Below are positions 33,418-40,207 of a DNA stretch of 40,326 nucleotides, piece by piece. The notes beneath the pieces were generated by a model. The model saw nothing but the letters and a program-made list of their open reading frames with translations. It was not told where the DNA came from and did no database searches. Every line of letters begins with the position of its first letter. Position 1 is the stretch's first letter. Origin of the DNA: Lachnospiraceae bacterium (GTDB lineage Bacteria > Bacillota > Clostridia > Lachnospirales > Lachnospiraceae); NCBI GenBank assembly GCA_028689655.1, contig JAQVCT010000022.1:1-40326 (forward strand), read 5' to 3'. The position numbers and the translations under genes are program-made.

Positions 33418-34308
33418 TTATTTGATCTGCTGGCAGCCATTCAACTTTGATAAACCAGGATCATATTCTTCTTTCTTAGGCCACCACTCTTCTATTGGTC
33501 CATCTACATATTCCTTGTAGATTTCCATCATTCTTCTCAAGTCATCTTGAAGCTCTGTCTCTTCTGGCACGGAACCTTTTCTATATTCTTTATAAAAAAT
33601 CATTCCTTCCTGATATAACTCACCTAACTCCGTAAGCCCATCGCCTAACCTTGCTGCATTATCTGCACTAAATCCTCTAGAATCTATACGATTTCTGATT
33701 GACTCTGCATTCTCGTGCATGATTGTAATAGTCTCTTTTTTTGTATGATTCTTTCTAATATCTGTGCATCCCTGATTAAATGAAAGATATAGCGAATTTC
33801 CATCTTTCGATAACAGATAAACAATATATATTCCCTTTGTCTCTGAAGTTGTTATTTTCCTATCAAAAATGCATATCCATGGAATCATTGCCCAATTACC
33901 TTGACCAACACTTCCAGTAATCAAATAAGGTCCCGTTGGCACAATCCCCGTACCATAAATAGTTAGCGGAATATCAGTTCGAAAAAAGCTTCCCATCTGA
34001 TGCCCTGCGAAAGTTTCTTGCTTTGAAGAAACATATTCATTTAATATTTTTGAAATCATTCCCTTGAGGCTCATTACGCCTCCCGCATGAGAGACTGTAC
34101 TTCCCGCATTATCACCAGTCAAATTAACATTTGTATAAGTAGCTGATCTCTTCAAATTTCCTAACCATACAGTGATTTCTTTGCGCTCACCTTTCTGTAG
34201 CTTAACACCAAGACACTTTGAAAATGCATCCCATTTATCTACAGGGATAGTAAATCCCGATGTCAAAATCGATTTGTTTATGTTATTTGAATATATGCAT
34301 TCCGACAT
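33418..34308 (-). CDS. MrcB/McrB N-terminal-domain (DUF3578) protein
   Basis: A 296-residue protein with the DUF3578 domain found at the N-terminus of McrB-type modified-cytosine restriction proteins. Its marks are GSVGQGNWAMIPWICIFD (about 132-149), ITTSETKGIYIVYLL and YLSFNQGCT (about 173-181). The first about 80 residues form a beta-rich segment of unknown family. The C-terminal about 100 residues are helical and charged. No AAA+ GTPase motifs are present, so this is not a complete McrB. The start codon follows the MazG stop at once (TAAATG), with GAGGGA inside that gene's end, so translation is probably coupled. Likely role: binding modified DNA or another ligand for the nuclease upstream; inference. 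Confidence 0.7.
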   Translation of the reverse strand: MSECIYSNNINKSILTSGFTIPVDKWDAFSKCLGVKLQKGERKEITVWLGNLKRSATYTNVNLTGDNAGSTVSHAGGVMSLKGMISKILNEYVSSKQETFAGHQMGSFFRTDIPLTIYGTGIVPTGPYLITGSVGQGNWAMIPWICIFDRKITTSETKGIYIVYLLSKDGNSLYLSFNQGCTDIRKNHTKKETITIMHENAESIRNRIDSRGFSADNAARLGDGLTELGELYQEGMIFYKEYRKGSVPEETELQDDLRRMMEIYKEYVDGPIEEWWPKKEEYDPGLSKLNGCQQIK

Positions 34309-34626
34309 TTACTTTCCCTCATCAACATATTCCAAAAAGATCTTGTCTCTAAAGCTGCCTCTCTCATTAGCCTTCCTTTTTCTCATATCCTCAAGCTCAT
34401 CCAAACTATATCCCTTTGCTACGCAGATTGCCTGAAGTACTTCCAGCACATCTGCCATTTCTTCAAGATTCTTGTCAGCCTGATACTCCGCCACTTCTTC
34501 ATTCAGCTTTGTTTCTAACGCGTTAATATATTCCTCATCAGACAGAATATGTGTTACACAATTCTTTCCATCCTTTTCTATAATTTCCGGTATCTTATCT
34601 CGAACTAATTTGTTATGTATTTTCAT
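34309..34626 (-). CDS. MazG-like nucleoside triphosphate pyrophosphohydrolase
   Basis: A 105-residue all-alpha NTP pyrophosphohydrolase. It starts with NKLVRDKIPEIIEKDGK, a common family opening, and has the metal-binding pair E44-x2-E47 and E56-x2-D59 (NEEVAEYQ, EEMADVLEVL). Enzymes of this type hydrolyse nucleoside triphosphates to monophosphates and remove unwanted nucleotides. It follows the HNH gene by 11 bases, with GGGGG overlapping that gene's stop, and is fused by coupling to the DUF3578 gene. In defence islands such enzymes can deplete nucleotides during phage infection; here that is inference. Confidence 0.85.
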   Translation of the reverse strand: MKIHNKLVRDKIPEIIEKDGKNCVTHILSDEEYINALETKLNEEVAEYQADKNLEEMADVLEVLQAICVAKGYSLDELEDMRKRKANERGSFRDKIFLEYVDEGK

Positions 34627-34637
34627 CTGACATCCCC

Positions 34638-35798
34638 CTATGCAATATTCCAGATTTCATAACCTTGGCGTCTTGCGCTGTCATATACTGGACGCATATT
34701 CTTCTCCAAAATCACGCGGAATTCATCCTGCGTATTTCCTTGTCGATATAGCTCCTGATTGGCCCATATAGAATGCAAATTATCTCTATAGCAGCCTTCG
34801 TAAAGCTTATGAATCCCTGGTTTAGTATGCATTAGTTCGTATAAGATAAACTGATTATCTGCAAACCTAGCAAAGAACTGCTCCCACTGAGGTAGCTTAT
34901 TACTCTTCTTAGAATTCCACGAAGAATCCATTGGCATGAGATTCCATAATTCATCATTCATTACAAATGACCATGGAATAAAATGATCCACATCATATTC
35001 ATCTACCTTAATTGCCTCATCCTTAAAGACATCAATGATAGGAGTCATTTCCAATACTGCTACCCAAAGTTTACGAACACTATTTAGCTTTCTCATTTTC
35101 TCATCCATCGGTGCCATCTTATATACAAGACCTGGAACCTCTGGATTATTATTCTGAAGCCATTTCACTTTTTCTAATTGAATCCATCCCAAAATAGCAA
35201 CTGTATTATCCTGAATCATTTGGATCCAATCATCATTAAATGTGATAACTCTTTTTAAACCTTGGCTATCATCAAAGGTGTATGGCAACAAAATTTCTGA
35301 TTTGCTTAATCTGTTATAATAAGCTATCATTCTTCCTGCGCTGCTATTCAAGTCGATTTGCTCAATTCCTCGATTAGCAAAGCCGGACAATGCTTTAACC
35401 GGAACATTCTTAGTAAGCTCCATCTTGTATCCATGAAGCTCTTTGTCTGTCTCAAACTCTCTAAGCCTATTTTTAATCTCTATCTTGCTTGCGTTATTTG
35501 GCAAATCACTTAAATCCTTTAATCTATTAACCGCTTTTTCTAAATTATCCTTAATCATGCTATCACCAAATAACCCACTTAAATGGAGGTAAAATTCCAG
35601 AACTGAATACCAAGCATTAGAAATCATTTCATCTATGATTTCTTCATAAGTTGCCTCGGCCTTATTCTCTGAGATGAGCTGAATAATCGCTTCAAGCCAG
35701 TAAAATTTATAACAAAATGAAGGATCCTTCATCATTCGAGAAAACCCCTCTATGTCTAACGTGTTATAGTATTTCTTATCGATTATTAAATCAGCCAC
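34638..35798 (-). CDS. HNH endonuclease domain protein
   Basis: A 386-residue protein. Residues about 1-100 form a helical domain with PSFCYKFYWLEAIIQLI, which I have seen as a conserved opening of a family of HNH proteins. The HNH core is at about 268-302: EYDVDHFIPWSF with His272, Asn286 in LWNLMPMD and Asn295 in SWNSKKSNK, the H-N-N variant. The start is a GTG, with AAGGTGAGGTT immediately before it; no ATG is placed as well. First structural gene after the small HTH gene (gap 37 bases). Likely function: cleavage of invading or modified DNA; the target is unknown. Confidence 0.8.
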   Translation of the reverse strand: MADLIIDKKYYNTLDIEGFSRMMKDPSFCYKFYWLEAIIQLISENKAEATYEEIIDEMISNAWYSVLEFYLHLSGLFGDSMIKDNLEKAVNRLKDLSDLPNNASKIEIKNRLREFETDKELHGYKMELTKNVPVKALSGFANRGIEQIDLNSSAGRMIAYYNRLSKSEILLPYTFDDSQGLKRVITFNDDWIQMIQDNTVAILGWIQLEKVKWLQNNNPEVPGLVYKMAPMDEKMRKLNSVRKLWVAVLEMTPIIDVFKDEAIKVDEYDVDHFIPWSFVMNDELWNLMPMDSSWNSKKSNKLPQWEQFFARFADNQFILYELMHTKPGIHKLYEGCYRDNLHSIWANQELYRQGNTQDEFRVILEKNMRPVYDSARRQGYEIWNIA

Positions 35799-35835
35799 AA
35801 CCTCACCTTCTTTCCATTTCTTTATTCGTTCTGCT

Positions 35836-36009
35836 TTATGACTTCCTATTCTTCCTTGGATCTTCTGGTTTTACTGCATCTGTAGGTAAAAACCATCTAT
35901 TACCTACCAGCTCCGCTCCATTAACACGTCCTTCTTTACATAAAATTGCTACTCGTCTCTGAGAAATCCCCCACTCTTTTGCTTTTACTGAAGATGGTAC
36001 AAAATCCAT
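35836..36009 (-). CDS. Small HTH (excisionase/MerR-like) DNA-binding protein
   Basis: A 57-residue protein whose core SVKAKEWGISQRRVAILCKE is a helix-turn-helix with a following WFLP strand (GNRWFLPTDAVKP), the pattern of excisionase-type winged-helix proteins. GGAGG lies 7 bases before the ATG. It is the first gene behind a strong promoter (36050-36078), and the HNH gene follows. It probably represses this operon or directs recombination; the operator-like repeats in the promoter favour repression. Confidence 0.75.
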   Translation of the reverse strand: MDFVPSSVKAKEWGISQRRVAILCKEGRVNGAELVGNRWFLPTDAVKPEDPRKNRKS

Positions 36010-36049
36010 AAACAACCTCCGTTTTCTGAGCTACAATTTGTCACTTTTT

Positions 36050-36078
36050 ATTATATTCCTGATAGAGAATAGTTGCAA
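36050..36078 (-). promoter_or_regulatory. Strong sigma-A promoter and operator-like repeats of the HTH-HNH operon
   Basis: On the minus strand TTGCAA (36073-36078), 17 bases, then TATAAT (36050-36055), about 40 bases before the HTH ATG. Two direct copies of AACTATTC lie 33 bases apart, about three helical turns; the second overlaps the -35 and spacer. Such phased repeats fit binding by the HTH protein. Confidence 0.75.
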
Positions 36079-36144
36079 CGTCATTTTATTCTTTATCGCG
36101 AATAGTTCTGTTCTACACTCAATTCTCGACTATATGTTCACAGC

Positions 36145-36530
36145 ATGAACCCTCAGTCGTGCTGTAAAGAAGAATATCTTCAACAAAACTATTTTCATGC
36201 AGTATTCGAAGCTGCAAAAAGTTTATCTGAAAAAGTCAGATCTAAAACAGGACTTCAAGAAGATGGATCTAATTTATTCAATCTTGCCCTAGCAGTAAAT
36301 AATCCCAAATTGGCACTTAATTCACTCGAAACCTCTTCACAAAAAATGCGCAAAATGGTCTGAAAGAAATGCGAAATGGAATCACACATATGGTCAGAAA
36401 TGTCACTGCACATGAACTTAAAATCAAATGAGTTGTTGAAGAACAATACGCAATCGATATTTTAACAACCATTTCATTTTTACATAAACAATTGGACGAA
36501 TGCTTTGTTGTACCGCAGTATAATGAATAA
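36145..36530 (+). pseudogene. Ymh/TIGR02391-family gene, frameshifted and with a nonsense codon
   Basis: The only plus-strand gene remnant. The first part encodes EEYLQQNYFHAVFEAAKSL and EKVRSKTGLQEDG, the hallmark of the Ymh (TIGR02391) family often found in defence islands. After SLETSSQK the frame is lost at an A6 run. With one more A it continues as NAQNGLKEMRNGITHMVRN and VTAHELKIK, where a TGA replaces the expected Trp codon, then VEEQYAIDILTTISFLHKQL to a stop at 36528. Both defects point to decay. The 5' end is also short: no good ribosome site is visible before the ATG at 36145. It is divergent from the HTH operon. Confidence 0.8.
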
Positions 36531-36548
36531 CTACCAGCAAATATAAAT

Positions 36549-36591
36549 AACCTCGGAAACACCTATAATAAATGGTGAGACCGAGGTTTTT
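36549..36591 (+). terminator. Terminator hairpin between the Ymh remnant and fic
   Basis: AACCTCGG pairs with CCGAGGTT, with an inner CACC/GGTG stem, and TTTTTA follows on the plus strand. On the minus strand it follows the fic stop closely, so it may serve both genes, which converge here. Confidence 0.6.
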
Positions 36592-36596
36592 ACGTT

Positions 36597-37691
36597 TTAT
36601 TCAAAATCTATCAGAACAGTCCACTTGCCATTACGTTTTCCATTCTCTCTGCAAATGTAACCTTTCTCCTGTAGTTCTACTGTTCTACGCTTAATTGTTC
36701 GCTCCGATTTTCCTGACAGTTCTGCAATACGCTTTTGCGTTGCTGTTGGATCCGACTTGAGAATATTCAAAAGTGCCAATTCTTCTAATGTCAACTCCAA
36801 AGTGCCATTTTGGCACTTTGAAATATTTTCCGTGGCACTTTGAATGGCACTTTCATCTTTATAATCAACGTGCATATACCTATTTTTCAAGTCATAATGC
36901 TTGTCCATTAGAAGGTTTTCAAAAAACATATCCAAAAACTTTGTTGTTTCGTGCACATTATTCTGCCAGTCATTATAATTTGCTCTTACCAGCGCATTTC
37001 TAAAGAACCAAGAATTAGCAGCAAATGTTTCATTGCTAATATTGAACCCAAATGTTTTTAAATACTTGATAATAAATACTGCTGTTGTTCTGGTATTCCC
37101 CTCACAAAACGGATGAATCTGCCAAATTCCAGAAGTAAATTTCGAGATATGCTTCACTGATTTTTCCAGTGATAATCCCTCATAAGAGTATTCCTTCTCC
37201 TGCTGGAAATCATACTCTAATGTATCTCGGATACTATCGAAAGAAGCATACACAACTGTATCTCCCTTAAGTACCCATTCCTTTTTTGTTATATTGTAAT
37301 CTCTGATTTTTCCTGCGTGTTTGAAAACACCTGAAAACAATTTTTCATGAATATTTCTAAGTTCTGCAGGTGAAAACTTAAATGTCTTCTCACTCAAAAG
37401 TCTTGCTATTCTTACAGAAACAATATCTGCTTCCTTTGTGTCCGCTTCAACTTCGTCTCGATCTGTTCTCTCTTCATAGTAACTTTGAATTCTTCTATCT
37501 GCATCCGTAATGCTAATCTTACCTTCAATATGTTCCTTCGCTGTATCCAGCAAATATTCAGAGGTTTTTAAGCCATCTACATCTTGAAGACCAATCGCTG
37601 TTTTCCAGGCATTACTTTTTTCTATTTCATCAGGTTCCCCTTGGCGAATATACTCTTCCAGTTCTACTTGCCAATTTTTATTATCAGCCAT
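36597..37691 (-). CDS. Fic family protein (AMP-transferase type) with N-terminal VbhA-like region and C-terminal wHTH
   Basis: A 364-residue Fic-domain protein. The catalytic Fic motif HPFCEGNTR (193-201) is intact, with the flap region around TVVYASF. Before it (about 27-75) lies WKTAIGLQDVDGLKTSEYLL and IEGKISITDADRRIQSYY, which resembles the VbhA-type antitoxin domain placed in cis; the standard inhibitory [S/T]xxxE[G/N] is not clearly kept. After it (about 300-364) is a winged-helix region, TQKRIAELSGKSERTIKRR. Such proteins modify target proteins with AMP or other nucleotides. The frame extends to 37727, but AAAGGAG before ATG 37691 sets the start. Promoter-like TTGAGA/TAATAT lies upstream. 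Confidence 0.88.
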   Translation of the reverse strand: MADNKNWQVELEEYIRQGEPDEIEKSNAWKTAIGLQDVDGLKTSEYLLDTAKEHIEGKISITDADRRIQSYYEERTDRDEVEADTKEADIVSVRIARLLSEKTFKFSPAELRNIHEKLFSGVFKHAGKIRDYNITKKEWVLKGDTVVYASFDSIRDTLEYDFQQEKEYSYEGLSLEKSVKHISKFTSGIWQIHPFCEGNTRTTAVFIIKYLKTFGFNISNETFAANSWFFRNALVRANYNDWQNNVHETTKFLDMFFENLLMDKHYDLKNRYMHVDYKDESAIQSATENISKCQNGTLELTLEELALLNILKSDPTATQKRIAELSGKSERTIKRRTVELQEKGYICRENGKRNGKWTVLIDFE

Positions 37692-37733
37692 AAAGCATCT
37701 CCTTTCGGCTATTGGTTGTGATTTCATAACTCT

Positions 37734-37762
37734 ATATTATCTGTTCTAAATGTGTTTCTCAA
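37734..37762 (-). promoter_or_regulatory. Candidate promoter of the fic gene
   Basis: On the minus strand TTGAGA (37757-37762), 17 bases, then TAATAT (37734-37739), about 45 bases before ATG 37691. It begins right after the preceding gene's stop. Confidence 0.45.
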
Positions 37763-37771
37763 TTACCTATA

Positions 37772-38074
37772 TTATATCTCCTCAACTTCATAAACTCGAA
37801 CTATTTTTTCTATTTTTTCCTTTAGCACTTGTACAATATCCTGACTACTATAAATGATATTTTCTCTTAATTCATATTTTCGTTTTATCTTCTCATTGCT
37901 ATTGTATGCTTCAAAGAAATCATAATGATATGCCATGTACTCTTCTGGCAGCATCCTAAGCTCAATTACCGGTTCTGATTTTTTTACTTGTTTTCCATTT
38001 ATAATAACATTCAAAGCTGAGGAATAAATTCTTTTTAACTGTAAATAGATTGGTTCATACAAGTATCTCTTCAT
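37772..38074 (-). CDS. Small protein overlapping the membrane protein gene, unknown
   Basis: About 100 residues from ATG 38074 (MKRYLYEPIYLQLKRIY at the start), predicted helical and charged, with VIELRMLPEEYMAYHYDFF near the middle. A longer frame to 38182 exists, but its first part overlaps the upstream gene by 128 bases; the ATG at 38074 overlaps it by only 20 bases. No family recognised. An alternative is that this is the C-terminal part of the upstream protein after a frameshift. Its Tyr-Glu-Pro-Ile-Tyr-x-x-Leu segment echoes Tyr-Gln-Pro-Leu-Leu of the neighbour, so the two may be related partners. Confidence 0.5.
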   Translation of the reverse strand: MKRYLYEPIYLQLKRIYSSALNVIINGKQVKKSEPVIELRMLPEEYMAYHYDFFEAYNSNEKIKRKYELRENIIYSSQDIVQVLKEKIEKIVRVYEVEEI

Positions 38075-38513
38075 CCCACTCGTTTCCATCTCTATCCGCA
38101 TGATGGCATATCCCATCAATGATAGTTCCATAGATGTCCTCGTATCCCTTAGTGAAGATTTCAACAATAACATTATCCGCAACTCTTATCGGATCAATAC
38201 TATTATATTCCCTTACCAATTGGTCTAAACACTGACATTTTTTCTGTAGTTCATCATCTAGCCCATATTTATATGAATTGTTTACAATTTCTTGTAGCAC
38301 CTTCCCATTTACCTTTTCCATAATTGACCAGTCAAAATCAGTGTATTTCACTAAATTATCAAGCAATGGTTGATATAATTCATCTTTTCTTTCTACCTCT
38401 GCTGACGATTCCTTTTTTCCTTTAAATAATCCAGCAAACCAACCTCCGACTCCACCTATTGCAAGCAAAATACAGCCAGAAATCACATCGTCCCAGATAC
38501 TATTCCAATCCAT
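38055..38513 (-). CDS. Single-pass membrane protein of unknown function
   Basis: A 152-residue protein with one N-terminal membrane segment (about 11-30, SGCILLAIGGVGGWFAGLF) and a soluble, mostly helical, acidic C-terminal part. No enzymatic motif is seen. GAAGGTGTGA precedes the ATG. It overlaps the next gene by about 20 bases. The layout of a short membrane anchor with a cytoplasmic helical domain, followed by an overlapping partner, is common for small effector pairs in accessory regions, but no function is recognised. Confidence 0.55.
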   Translation of the reverse strand: MDWNSIWDDVISGCILLAIGGVGGWFAGLFKGKKESSAEVERKDELYQPLLDNLVKYTDFDWSIMEKVNGKVLQEIVNNSYKYGLDDELQKKCQCLDQLVREYNSIDPIRVADNVIVEIFTKGYEDIYGTIIDGICHHADRDGNEWDEEILV

Positions 38514-38589
38514 TTTTCACACCTTCTCGATTTTTTTATATTGCTTATCTATGATACCAATTTCCGCCCCTATATACAATCATTGTTTC

Positions 38590-38617
38590 GCTACTTTTCT
38601 TGTGCTACTTTTCTTGT
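38590..38617. repeat. Tandem 14-base repeat
   Basis: Two exact head-to-tail copies of GCTACTTTTCTTGT (38590-38603 and 38604-38617) in the gap between two genes. No function is evident. Confidence 0.8.
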
Positions 38618-38623
38618 GTATTA

Positions 38624-38664
38624 TGAAAAAAATCCTACAGACCAATTCTCTCAGTCTGAAGGAT
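38624..38664 (-). terminator. Rho-independent terminator after the DUF6462-type gene
   Basis: On the minus strand ATCCTTCAGAC pairs with GTCTGTAGGAT (one mismatch), followed by TTTTTTT. The stem begins about 18 bases after the stop at 38682. Confidence 0.85.
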
Positions 38665-38681
38665 CCCTACACTTCGAATAT

Positions 38682-39053
38682 TTAGTTCTTTGTCAAATAC
38701 AGCTGAATCCCACCATACGCAATGGCATTGTTCACAGCTTCCACTTCATCCGGTGCTACCTTGATTGTAAATGCGACTACAACGACTCCATCTGTCACGA
38801 CTGCACCTTCCTGCTTATAGAATCCACACTCTGGATCCACTCTAAAAGATTCCAAATATTTATCAAATATCTCTGTATTCACCAGGCACATCTGCTTCAC
38901 CTTATATACAGCTCCAGATTCTTTCGCCAATTCCTGAAATTTTGAAATACCCATTGAATACATTTCTGCACCCTCTCGATATCTGACAAACTTCTTTTTC
39001 TTCTCTCTGGACTGCCTGTAGCTGAATCATTTCTTTTCTTCGATCTGTTCCAT
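38682..39053 (-). pseudogene. DUF6462-type mobile-element gene with in-frame TGA
   Basis: From ATG 39053, which has a strong AAGGAGG site, the frame reads MEQIEEKK, then TGA at 39027-39029, then continues without another stop as FSYRQSREKKKKFVRYREGA and EMYSMGISKFQELAKESG. The latter matches the DUF6462 family of small DNA-binding-like proteins in clostridial integrative elements, including LVNTEIFDKYLESFRV. A downstream ATG at 38963 gives a 93-residue product without the basic N-terminus. The last about 50 residues (GVVVVAFTIKVAPDEVEAV and IAYGGIQLYLTKN) are not part of the usual family and have no assigned role. A single TGA makes it probably inactive, unless translation restarts at 38963. 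Confidence 0.65.
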
Positions 39054-39126
39054 TCGTATAAACCTCCTTGCCTTTTCGTATAAAAAATACCTTTATACGA
39101 ATTTTGTTTTTCTGTAATGCAAAAAT

Positions 39127-39160
39127 GGACACTCTTCTAAATTTCTTTAGAAAAATGTCC
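39127..39160 (-). terminator. Terminator-like inverted repeat
   Basis: Arms GGACA/TGTCC with inner TTCTAAA/TTTAGAA, with ATTTTT after it on the minus strand. It could end transcripts from the toxin-antitoxin pair, 320 bases upstream, or be a remnant of a small mobile element. Confidence 0.4.
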
Positions 39161-39478
39161 TTTAAACATAGTGTTTATTATTAAATTGAACTTCTTAAAA
39201 AAGTCGTACTGCTTCGCTTTCATCCGCACGACAACGAAAATTTTTAGTCTTTTTGTTGTCTTTTTTGAATGGTAAGCTCTGCAACCCCTGATTTTACTGG
39301 CTTTATTTGTCTAATGATTTCATCGTCGGGATTAGTTCAGCCGGATTTTCGTAGTGTTTTATCTTGTCTCAACACCCTTCTAATATCAGCATTTCTAATC
39401 CCTTATGTTCCATCATGTAACAACATCTACCATGTTACTTTTTTCATTTGCAGTAAAAATGCAGTAAATTGCAGTAAG
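39133..39478. other. Intergenic region downstream of the parE-type toxin gene
   Basis: About 350 bases without a supported gene on either strand. It holds part of the 39127-39160 inverted repeat and, at its right edge, three phased GCAGTAA repeats (39450-39477). It may contain decayed mobile-element DNA. Confidence 0.5.
39450..39477. repeat. Three phased GCAGTAA direct repeats
   Basis: GCAGTAA occurs at 39450-39456, 39461-39467 and 39471-39477, spaced 11 and 10 bases, about one helical turn each. The last copy is just beyond the toxin stop codon. Possible protein-binding or integrase arm sites. Confidence 0.55.
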
Positions 39479-39826
39479 TTAATTTATTTCATTTGGGTAT
39501 GTATAATCTCTGTTATCAGAAAGTGTCTTTTCCCAATTCTGTTCTTCTCTTACTACTCTTAATACATGCACTTCCTGCTCTGGTTCTTTTACGATATAAA
39601 AGATTATGGATGGAGGGAATGGCTTTTTCTGTATCACATATCCTCTGTATACAATCTGCGTTTTAGGAAGAAAGGTGGCTGTATAAGACAGCTTTTGCAG
39701 TTCTCTTTTTATATCCGTTTGAAAACGGTCTGCTCTATCCTTTCCAAAATCCGCTTCAATGTAATCCATAATATCTGCCATATCATAAATAGCTTCCCAT
39801 GTTACTATCACTTTATGCTCTGGCAT
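39479..39826 (-). CDS. ParE/RelE-family toxin
   Basis: A 115-residue type II toxin. It shows IVTWEAIYDMADIMDYIEAD and ELQKLSYTATFLPKTQIVYR, then VIQKKPFPPSIIFYIVKEPE and VHVLRVVREEQNWEKTL, the ParE/RelE strand pattern ending in the R-V-x-R-x-x-x-x-W segment. It is encoded just after a small protein whose gene overlaps it by 14 bases, the usual antitoxin-toxin order. Toxins of the ParE branch act on DNA gyrase and those of the RelE branch cut mRNA; the branch cannot be decided by eye. Confidence 0.85.
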   Translation of the reverse strand: MPEHKVIVTWEAIYDMADIMDYIEADFGKDRADRFQTDIKRELQKLSYTATFLPKTQIVYRGYVIQKKPFPPSIIFYIVKEPEQEVHVLRVVREEQNWEKTLSDNRDYTYPNEIN

Positions 39827-39977
39827 TTCTCCTAATCGTCCTCAATTCATTAATCTTTTGAAAAGCTTCTTCTATTGGCAACTCTCTGCCTGCTTCCATA
39901 TCATCTATACCTCTATCCAGCATATGAAGCAAGTCTCTGTCTTTCTTTTCCTGCTGATTATTTTCTTTTAATTTCAT
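39813..39977 (-). CDS. Antitoxin of the ParE-type pair
   Basis: A 54-residue acidic protein (MKLKENNQQEKKDRDLLHML at the start, then GIDDMEAGRELPIEEAFQKI). It precedes and overlaps the toxin gene by 14 bases, so translation is coupled. The DDMEAG-LP-EEAF segment resembles the toxin-wrapping tail of antitoxins paired with ParE/RelE toxins. It lacks an evident DNA-binding domain, so it may be a shortened form. A second in-frame ATG at 39983 is possible; the ribosome site is weak (AAGTGAG). Confidence 0.75.
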   Translation of the reverse strand: MKLKENNQQEKKDRDLLHMLDRGIDDMEAGRELPIEEAFQKINELRTIRRNARA

Positions 39978-40082
39978 TATCATCACTCACTTTCTAATGA
40001 TAGTCTATGCAATTAATTTGGTTCTAACCATAGTCTAACATAATTTTCTTTCCCCAACAATCTATATTTCACTTCTACGAAT

Positions 40083-40206
40083 TTAACTGATTTTTATTTT
40101 TCCTTCCAGTTTTTCAAATGTTTCCATTTTCTTTTCCTTGGTAGCTTCTGCATATACATCCATTGTAGTAGTAATATCGGAATGTCCCATAATTTCCTGT
40201 ATGGAC
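40083..40206 (-). pseudogene. 3' stub of a tyrosine recombinase (integrase)
   Basis: The minus strand encodes IQEIMGHSDITTTMDVYAEA and KEKKMETFEKLEGKIKIS to a stop at 40083. This is the C-terminal end of a phage/Tn916-type tyrosine integrase, with the catalytic His (GHSD) and the nucleophilic Tyr (DVYAEA). The reading frame is cut at about 40207 by the end of an IS3-family element, so the gene is disrupted. It marks the remnant of an integrative element to which the DUF6462-type gene may have belonged. Confidence 0.85.
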
Positions 40207-40207
40207 C

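Noticed and set aside
36255..36562. Minus-strand frames opposite the Ymh remnant
   Set aside because: The plus-strand sequence shows clear family motifs in two frames; the antisense frames show none.
38075..38182. N-terminal extension of the small unknown protein to 38182
   Set aside because: It would overlap the upstream gene by 128 bases without a ribosome site; the ATG at 38074 is simpler.
39269..39562. Plus-strand frame of 97 residues downstream of the toxin gene
   Set aside because: No ribosome site or recognisable motif, and its end overlaps the toxin gene in antisense.
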